Shown here piece by piece: positions 56,531 through 64,000 of a stretch of 64,000 bases of DNA (positions within the stretch are counted from its first letter, which is position 1; each line of letters opens with the position of its first letter). The notes under the pieces were generated by a model that did not search any database, was not told the origin of the DNA, and worked only from the letters and a program-made list of their open reading frames with translations. Source of the DNA: Shewanella sp. 10N.286.48.A6 (GTDB lineage: Bacteria > Pseudomonadota > Gammaproteobacteria > Enterobacterales > Shewanellaceae). The translations under genes were made by a program, and so were the position numbers. The stretch is from NCBI RefSeq assembly GCF_002873135.1, contig NZ_MCVI01000034.1, forward strand, positions 1 to 64,000, given 5' to 3'.

Positions 56531-59500
56531 TTTTTTTAACAAGTGCCTATCAGCCATAGTCGTTTATTGTTTATTAATTATACCTGTGTTGGCATTTGAG
56601 GTTATTGATCAGAATGTTATTTGGGCTGATGTTGCCCAAGGTCATCGCGGGAATAATAACGGTAACTGTGCTTCAGGCACACAGTTATCGTTAAGTAATC
56701 AAAGTCGAATTAATGGTACCAATGGAGATGATTTACAGTTTTGTTCTATTAGCATTGTAAATGGTAATGGGAGAAGCTGCGATACTGCTGCTGGCGGTGA
56801 TCGCACTTGTACTATTACCGGTAGAGATATCCGTGGCTTAGCGATGAACGGCACTAACAAATTTGAGACTAGTAATGGCAGGGCTGGTAGTGATTCTTGT
56901 AATAACAATGCTCAAATAACATTGGGTGATGGCGGTGAAAATGAATTTACAGAGATTAAGCTAGATAATTGTACGGCTACTATTACAAATGACTTTAATG
57001 AATATCGTTTTGATAAACTTGAACTGACTAATCGGGGTAAATTGATCTTGTCGGGTGGTGATTACTGGGTCGATGAATTACTTTTAGGTAGCGACTCATC
57101 CATTGAGTTACTTGGCGATGTGAGAATTTTTGTTAACCAGTCTGCGAATTGGAGTGATCGAGTAAAGCTGAATGATGGTAATAACTTTGAATTGCAATTA
57201 ATTACCTATAGTTCACTAACACTAGCCAGTGGCACTACGGTTAATGGGGTGATTTTTGTTGATGGGACCTTGTCAATGACCAATCAGTCAATTATTAATG
57301 GTCGTGTGACAGCTAGAGTGTTAAATATGACCTCATCGACTATCAATGATGCATCATCCAACCCTGTCATTCCATTCCATATTCAATACGGTAAGTCTAT
57401 ATCTATAACTGATCCGAATACTGGAGCTACAACAGGGAGTGTTAGTTTTGAGACGCCTTTCCCCGCAGGTTCAACACCGCTAATCTTTTTAATGCCGACC
57501 ATTTCTGAAACTGATGCAAATGGTGATGGCCCCGCTTCAGTCTTTTTAGAACAAGGCAGTGTCACCACATCTGGCTTTAGCTGGGAGCAACAAGAGCCAC
57601 CTACCTCAGGAAATCGAAAGGTTGATTCAAAACCTATGACTGAGGTGCACTGGATTGCAGTGACGCAGGGCACTCATGACTTATCCAATGGCACCGAATT
57701 GATCGCCGGAACTGTGGCTGTAGATGATGCGCTAATAGGATCTAACTCACCTTATACCGATGTGACATTACCCGACAGCCAAGATATCTTTTTGCACCAA
57801 ATACAAACTCAGGTTAATAATTGTTGGCTTACCACTACCTCGCAATTTACAACGACTGGGGCTGAAGTTGCTTTAGAAGCATCTGAGGTTAGGGTGACAA
57901 ATCCGAATCGGTGTATGGACGGTGGGTTAGATAATAATGGGCTTCAAGCCGAAACCGTAGCGTATATGTCGTTAAAGGCAGGTAACGGTACTATTGAGTT
58001 AAATGGTGAAAGTACAAATTTTCATTTTGGTAATGCGCAGACTTTTACTGCGGCAAATATTCAGGACTTAGATTATCAGTGTAACTTCACTACTAGTTTA
58101 ACGGGCTTTAGCGATGCGCCAGTCTTAGTGTCAGGTAAAACCAGTCGACGTGGCGGTGATGGAGGCTGGCTGCGCCGTTGTCAGCTCACAAATGATATTG
58201 TCAGCATGGTCGTTGATGAAGATACTTATCGTGATAACGATCGAAGTCATATTTGGGAAAATTATAGCTTCGTCGCATTAGAAAAAATAGAACCGCTTAC
58301 GCAATGTTTTACTGATGACTTTAACCGCAGTGATTTAGGCACTGATTGGGTCGCTGCTCGCTCAAGTGGTAACTTCACTCCTTCGATTGTCAGTAATAGA
58401 TTACAGCTTACAGAAGCCGCTGGAAACCAGGCAACTTCAACGACATACCAACGTTTATTTCCTGCAGCTGATAATCTCATAGAGATTGAATTTGATCACT
58501 TTGCTTATAACGGTAGCGGTGCTGACGGTATAGCATTGGTGTTTTCAGATGCCTCGATAACACCACAACCAGGTTCTGCTGGTGGGCCATTAGGCTATGG
58601 CTATAGAGGTAACGTGGCAGGCTTTGCTGGTGGCTGGCTCGGTATTGGTATTGATGAATATGGCAACTTCTCAGCAGAAGGTGGAGATAGCAATATAGGC
58701 CGCCGCCGTCAAAGTGTCGCTATTCGCGGTTCTGGCAGTGGCACCAGTGGCTACCCTTATTTACGAGGGACTTGTAATAACGGGACTTCGAATACCAATG
58801 GTGACTGTCTATCGCCTAAAGTGGATGATAACAATACCAGTCCTGCACACCGATATAAAATCATTATCGACTCAAGAGTAACAGGAGAGTCATGGGTGTC
58901 AGTCTCACGCGATACAGGAAGTGGCTTTGTTGAGGTAATCCCTCTCTTTGATGTTTTAGATATTCCTACACAGGCTGCAATACCTGATGATTTTATTCTT
59001 TCTATTACAGGCTCCACAGGCGGTGCAACCAATATCCATGCAATAGATGATGTAGAGTTTTGTGCGCTTGATTCTTCCCCTGTAGGGGTAGTGATTGATC
59101 ACTTTGAGTTCACTCATACTGGCGCGGCATTAACCTGTAATGCTGAGCCTATGACGTTGAAAGCTTGTGCTAATGCAGACTGTTCTCAAACTATTCCAGA
59201 CTTTGTTACGGCGACATTGAGCCCTGTATCCATCGCCACGGGTGGTGGCTGGGTTGGTGGTAATGTGGTTAGTTTTAGCAATGGTAGTACTAACTTAGCG
59301 TTGCGTAATAATGTGGCCGGCCCAGTCACGATAGATGTTTCAGGTTCATCGCCAGGTGCTAAGCCTTTTAGTACTACTTTATGTAGCATTGCCGGTAATA
59401 CCCCCACAGCGGCGCAATGTACTTTTAATTTTGCTGACAGCGGCTTTATTTTTACTGTGCCGGACAAGCTGGCTAATAAACCTGCCTCTGGTATTAGCGT

Positions 59501-61157
59501 TTCTGCGGTGAAAAAAGATGATGCCTCACAAGCGTGCGTACCGCAATTTGCTGATGTGACTAAAGATGTGGGCTTTTGGAGCGATTACGTTTCGCCGAGT
59601 TCAGTTATATCTGGGGCGCAAGTTGCAGTAACCGGTAATGGCGCAGCAACTGATATAGGGACATCCGTTGGCGCACGCACACTGATATCGCTGGATTTTG
59701 ATGCTAATGGCGAAGCCGATATTAGCGTGAATTACCCTGATGCGGGTCAGATGCAATTAAATGCGCAATACGATGGCACTGGCGAGGAAGATGGATTAGT
59801 GATGGTGGGCGCAGACTCATTTGTCAGCTTTCCTGTGGGTTTATGCGTTAAACCTGTTGATGCCAATGCTAGCTGTGCAGCGGGCGATAGCAGTTGCAAT
59901 GTATATAAAAAAGCCGGTGAGGAGTTTGATTTAACGATACAAGGTATGGCTTGGCAGTCTGATAATGATGGCGATTTTTGTGACAACTTAACTACGCCTA
60001 ACTATATCCATAGTGGGATGACTTTGGGCAGTGAACTGGTGTCGCCAATACCTGGTGAGCAAGGCAGTCTTAGTATTGGTAATTACAACCATATTGCTGC
60101 GACTAATAATACCAATACTATTACGCAATCTATCAGTGAAGTAGGGGTATTTGAGTTTACAGTTAAGTCGCCATCCACTTATGAAGGTTCAAGTTTTTAC
60201 GATATCCCACTGGCAAGCTCGGGCAATATAGGCCGCTTTGTACCTGATAGATTCGCCATTAGTGGCGTGAGTGTTTTACCTAGCTGCACAGGCTTTAGTT
60301 ATATGGACCAGCCATTCCCACTGGCAATGAATATCAGTGCCTTTAATATTGGCAGTGAGGTAACTAAAAATTATCAAGGCAATTTCTCTAAAGCCACTGC
60401 GTTATTAGTGGGTGAAGACAGTGATGATGGCGATGATAAACGCAATCGCTTGAGCGCATTGCCAATATCCGCAAGCTCTTGGGTTGCAGGTGTCGCAACT
60501 GTGGATAGTAGCTATATGGCGACACTGAGCAGGCTTGCTGCTCCTGGTAAAGATGGCCCTTTTGACAGTTTTGATATTGGGGTTATTGTCGATGACAACG
60601 ATGGTGATTTCGCCTTTGTGGCCAACCCTGATATGAATGCGGCCACCTCGGGCATTTGTGGCAGCAATTGTGATGCTAAATTGCTTTCTACTCAGCGTTT
60701 TCGCCATGGACGCATCGTGATGGATAATACCTATGGTGCTGAAAACGATACCCTAAAAATGCCAATTCGTGCTGAATATTGGAATGGCAGTGACTGGGCT
60801 ACAAATGTTGAAGATAGTTGTAGTGTGGTTACGCCAGCATTAACTCGTCAAACTGATGATGCTGCATTGGGTTATCAATTTGAACCGGCATTAACGTCTG
60901 GCCAAGCGATTGAGCGAACTGGTCAATCAAGCAGTTTTGCTAACGGTGAGTTTACCTTGTTATGGAATGCACTTATCACTGGCCCTAATGATTATAGAGG
61001 CCAAGTTAGCGCGCCTTTAACTGTGCCAGTGTGGCTGCAATGGTATTGGGATTGGGACGATTTATCTTCCACCACCCTTTATGACCCAAGAGCTAGCGCT
61101 TTTTTTGGTCGCTATCGTGGTCATGATCGGATTATCTATTGGCGCGAAGTCCGTTAG
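56520..61157 (+). CDS. mshQ: MshQ, very large MSHA-associated surface protein with DUF6701-type C-terminus
   Basis: 1545 residues, starting at GTG 56520 after AGAGG, with a signal peptide or helix (about 8-27). About 30-290 is Asn/Gly-rich with beta-type repeats. Around 380-400 is HWIAVTQGTHDL. About 600-845 looks like a lectin/LamG-type sandwich (DDFNRSDLGTDW to IDDVEFC). The rest, including GRFVPDRFAI near 1236, resembles the DUF6701 region of known MshQ. Probably a pilus-tip adhesin, by analogy with PilY1-like proteins. Domain limits are estimates. Confidence 0.88.
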   Translation: MVINFFNKCLSAIVVYCLLIIPVLAFEVIDQNVIWADVAQGHRGNNNGNCASGTQLSLSNQSRINGTNGDDLQFCSISIVNGNGRSCDTAAGGDRTCTITGRDIRGLAMNGTNKFETSNGRAGSDSCNNNAQITLGDGGENEFTEIKLDNCTATITNDFNEYRFDKLELTNRGKLILSGGDYWVDELLLGSDSSIELLGDVRIFVNQSANWSDRVKLNDGNNFELQLITYSSLTLASGTTVNGVIFVDGTLSMTNQSIINGRVTARVLNMTSSTINDASSNPVIPFHIQYGKSISITDPNTGATTGSVSFETPFPAGSTPLIFLMPTISETDANGDGPASVFLEQGSVTTSGFSWEQQEPPTSGNRKVDSKPMTEVHWIAVTQGTHDLSNGTELIAGTVAVDDALIGSNSPYTDVTLPDSQDIFLHQIQTQVNNCWLTTTSQFTTTGAEVALEASEVRVTNPNRCMDGGLDNNGLQAETVAYMSLKAGNGTIELNGESTNFHFGNAQTFTAANIQDLDYQCNFTTSLTGFSDAPVLVSGKTSRRGGDGGWLRRCQLTNDIVSMVVDEDTYRDNDRSHIWENYSFVALEKIEPLTQCFTDDFNRSDLGTDWVAARSSGNFTPSIVSNRLQLTEAAGNQATSTTYQRLFPAADNLIEIEFDHFAYNGSGADGIALVFSDASITPQPGSAGGPLGYGYRGNVAGFAGGWLGIGIDEYGNFSAEGGDSNIGRRRQSVAIRGSGSGTSGYPYLRGTCNNGTSNTNGDCLSPKVDDNNTSPAHRYKIIIDSRVTGESWVSVSRDTGSGFVEVIPLFDVLDIPTQAAIPDDFILSITGSTGGATNIHAIDDVEFCALDSSPVGVVIDHFEFTHTGAALTCNAEPMTLKACANADCSQTIPDFVTATLSPVSIATGGGWVGGNVVSFSNGSTNLALRNNVAGPVTIDVSGSSPGAKPFSTTLCSIAGNTPTAAQCTFNFADSGFIFTVPDKLANKPASGISVSAVKKDDASQACVPQFADVTKDVGFWSDYVSPSSVISGAQVAVTGNGAATDIGTSVGARTLISLDFDANGEADISVNYPDAGQMQLNAQYDGTGEEDGLVMVGADSFVSFPVGLCVKPVDANASCAAGDSSCNVYKKAGEEFDLTIQGMAWQSDNDGDFCDNLTTPNYIHSGMTLGSELVSPIPGEQGSLSIGNYNHIAATNNTNTITQSISEVGVFEFTVKSPSTYEGSSFYDIPLASSGNIGRFVPDRFAISGVSVLPSCTGFSYMDQPFPLAMNISAFNIGSEVTKNYQGNFSKATALLVGEDSDDGDDKRNRLSALPISASSWVAGVATVDSSYMATLSRLAAPGKDGPFDSFDIGVIVDDNDGDFAFVANPDMNAATSGICGSNCDAKLLSTQRFRHGRIVMDNTYGAENDTLKMPIRAEYWNGSDWATNVEDSCSVVTPALTRQTDDAALGYQFEPALTSGQAIERTGQSSSFANGEFTLLWNALITGPNDYRGQVSAPLTVPVWLQWYWDWDDLSSTTLYDPRASAFFGRYRGHDRIIYWREVR

Positions 61158-62516
<1,359 letters not shown>

Positions 62517-62579
62517 AGAGCGAACCAATGGCGGTGTATATTTTGACTTCTATAGCTAAAATGTCACCGCCTGATAATT

Positions 62580-63482
62580 ATGAAACCAATTTTTGTTCGT
62601 GGTATATCGCAACAATTTAGATTAACACTGGCAATTATCTTGTCGGTGGTATTACTTATCGCTAATGATCGCCTAGAACCTCTTCGTCAGTCCATTTCTT
62701 CTGTTTTAAGCCCGCTTCAATATTTAGCTAATGTCCCTGGTGTGATGCTGGATTGGTCTGCCGATTCTATTGCTACCCGTAATATGTTGGCGATACAAAA
62801 CAAAGAGTTGATGCGCCAGCAATTACTGATGTCTGAGCGTTTACAACGTTTTGAACACTTGAGACAAGAAAATGAGCGCCTTAGAGCCTTACTCGGCTCA
62901 CCGGTGCACATGGACTCGCGTAAAGTTGTCGCAGAAGTGATGGAAGTGGCAAGCGATCCTTTCAGGCATTATGTGGTACTTAACCACGGCGCTCGCACAG
63001 GGGTATTCGTCGGCCAGTCGGTTGTCGATGCCAAAGGCGTTGTTGGCCAAGTGGTTGAAGTGAGTGAACTTACCAGTCGAGTATTATTATTGACTGATAC
63101 CAGCCACGGTATTCCGGTGCGAATTACCCGTAATGATGTTCGCGCCATTGCTCAGGGCACCGGTGATATCGATGAAATCGAATTACGCCATGTGGCTAAA
63201 AGTACCGACGTTAAAGTGGGTGACTTACTGGTGACATCGGGTCTTGGTAAGCGTTTTCCTGAAGGTTATCCAGTGGCGCGAGTGATGAACATTTCTCGTG
63301 ATGCTGGCCAAAGTTACTCAGTTATTTCTGCGCAGCCATTAGCGGCCTTAGACCGTATCCGTTATGTATTATTGATTTGGCCTGATGAAGACCTTGAGTC
63401 TCTCAAGCCAACATTAGTCTCCGATATTCCTCCCCTTGAGGCAGATGCTGAATTAGTGACCGATACTGAGGTGAGCCAATGA
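62580..63482 (+). CDS. mreC: MreC, rod-shape protein
   Basis: 300 residues: one membrane helix (about 14-30, LTLAIILSVVLLIAN), a coiled coil (about 65-105), and the periplasmic beta domains with VLNHGARTGVFVGQSVVDAKGVVGQV and GDLLVTSGLGKRFPEGYPVA. Scaffold between MreB and PBP2/RodA. It overlaps mreD by four bases (ATGA). Confidence 0.96.
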   Translation: MKPIFVRGISQQFRLTLAIILSVVLLIANDRLEPLRQSISSVLSPLQYLANVPGVMLDWSADSIATRNMLAIQNKELMRQQLLMSERLQRFEHLRQENERLRALLGSPVHMDSRKVVAEVMEVASDPFRHYVVLNHGARTGVFVGQSVVDAKGVVGQVVEVSELTSRVLLLTDTSHGIPVRITRNDVRAIAQGTGDIDEIELRHVAKSTDVKVGDLLVTSGLGKRFPEGYPVARVMNISRDAGQSYSVISAQPLAALDRIRYVLLIWPDEDLESLKPTLVSDIPPLEADAELVTDTEVSQ

Positions 63483-63967
63483 GTGCGCATATTGCCAATG
63501 GCCGCATGGTGGTGTTGATCACCATTTTTGTCAGTATGATGTTTCAAATCATGCCGCTGCCGCCCATTGTTGAAGCTTGGCGACCAGATTGGTTGTTAAT
63601 GGTAATGATTTATTGGGCGATGGCACTGCCACATCGTTATAGCGTACTTACCGCATGGGTCGTTGGCGTGCTGCTTGATGTGCTGCTTGGCGCGACCTTA
63701 GGGGTGCGCTCGTTAGCCTTTTCGATTGTCATTTATCTCATTGTGATCCAATCCCAAAGGTTACGTAACTTTACCCGTTGGCAGCAGTCTATATTAGTGG
63801 CGCTGTTTGTGTGTTTATATCATTTTATTATTTATTGGGTCGAATTTGTAATTAACGGTGTTGGCTTCGATTGGTCAATGTTCTTACCTGCGATCTCCAG
63901 TATTTTCATGTGGTGGTGGTTTTTTTGGGTGCTACGCAACATTCGTCGACGTTATAAGGTTCGCTAA
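63479..63967 (+). CDS. mreD: MreD, rod-shape inner-membrane protein
   Basis: 162 residues with five or so hydrophobic segments and the family signature MPLPPIVEAWRPDWLLMVMIYW, followed by GVLLDVLLGATLGVRSLAFS. It is the membrane partner of MreC. Two bases separate its stop from the next ATG. Confidence 0.95.
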   Translation: MSAHIANGRMVVLITIFVSMMFQIMPLPPIVEAWRPDWLLMVMIYWAMALPHRYSVLTAWVVGVLLDVLLGATLGVRSLAFSIVIYLIVIQSQRLRNFTRWQQSILVALFVCLYHFIIYWVEFVINGVGFDWSMFLPAISSIFMWWWFFWVLRNIRRRYKVR

Positions 63968-63969
63968 GT

Positions 63970-64000
63970 ATGAGTTGGGTTCTTGCTTCAACATCGCCAC
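63970..64000 (+). CDS. Maf-like nucleotide pyrophosphatase, start only, cut by window edge
   Basis: ATG at 63970 opens MSWVLASTSP, the conserved Maf/YhdE N-terminus (normally LASxSPRR). Only ten residues are in the window. Maf after mreD is the standard order in gammaproteobacteria (mreBCD-maf-rng). The family removes modified or canonical dTTP/UTP. Confidence 0.75.
   Translation, partial: MSWVLASTSP

Noticed and set aside
56520..61157. MshQ as a horizontally acquired gene because of its size and repeats
   Set aside because: It is translationally coupled to mshP and has the C-terminal region expected of MshQ, so it belongs to the locus; base use looks like that of its neighbours.

Overview
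The window is a stretch of gammaproteobacterial chromosome that I assign to the genus Shewanella. The assignment rests on the gene content and order: a mutT-yacG-zapD-coaE-pilDCBA block, then nadC, ampDE, pdhR-aceEF-lpdA and acnB, followed by hslVU, ftsN, argS, priA, rpmE, a malic enzyme, csrD and a complete MSHA pilus locus running into mreBCD. This comes from remembered family knowledge, not from a database search. Almost all of the window is core, vertically inherited DNA. The only mobile DNA I see is an IS256-type transposase cut by the left edge and one probable small relic inside the pilin region.

Layout: 1-96, start of an IS256-family transposase (minus). 146-6782, a minus-strand block of mutT, yacG, zapD, coaE and the type IVa pilus genes pilD, pilC, pilB and pilA. 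6783-7861, a noncoding kilobase with palindromes and a short tandem repeat. 7862-10518, nadC (minus), then ampD and ampE (plus). 10879-17954, the pyruvate dehydrogenase regulator and complex genes, with a PdhR operator. 18149-25656, a very large c-di-GMP sensor protein, a patatin/outer-membrane-barrel fusion and a HAD phosphatase. 26093-28690, acnB. 28829-36124, a minus-strand block of a DUF971 gene, hslU, hslV (with a clear sigma-32 promoter), ftsN, argS and priA. 36202-38985, a small FimV-like protein, rpmE and a short malic enzyme. 39398-61157, csrD (mshH) and the MSHA pilus genes mshI to mshQ. 61467-64000, mreB, mreC, mreD and the first codons of maf.

Two type IV pilus machines lie within 60 kb. 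PilB/PilC/PilA form one; MshE/MshG/MshL and the MSHA pilins form the other. The only prepilin peptidase in the window, PilD, should process both pilin sets. The MSHA ATPase MshE carries the c-di-GMP-binding N-terminal motif, whereas the equivalent part of PilB is degenerate. This fits c-di-GMP control of MSHA and makes the nearby GGDEF-EAL protein relevant.

I did not find a wholly new system. The most unusual parts are the pilin region 52468-54030 (two full mshA genes, a relic pilin start, a possible transposon relic, and strong inverted repeats before the first mshA), the structured pilA leader with its long noncoding upstream region, and palindromes at the acnB and mshI promoter regions.
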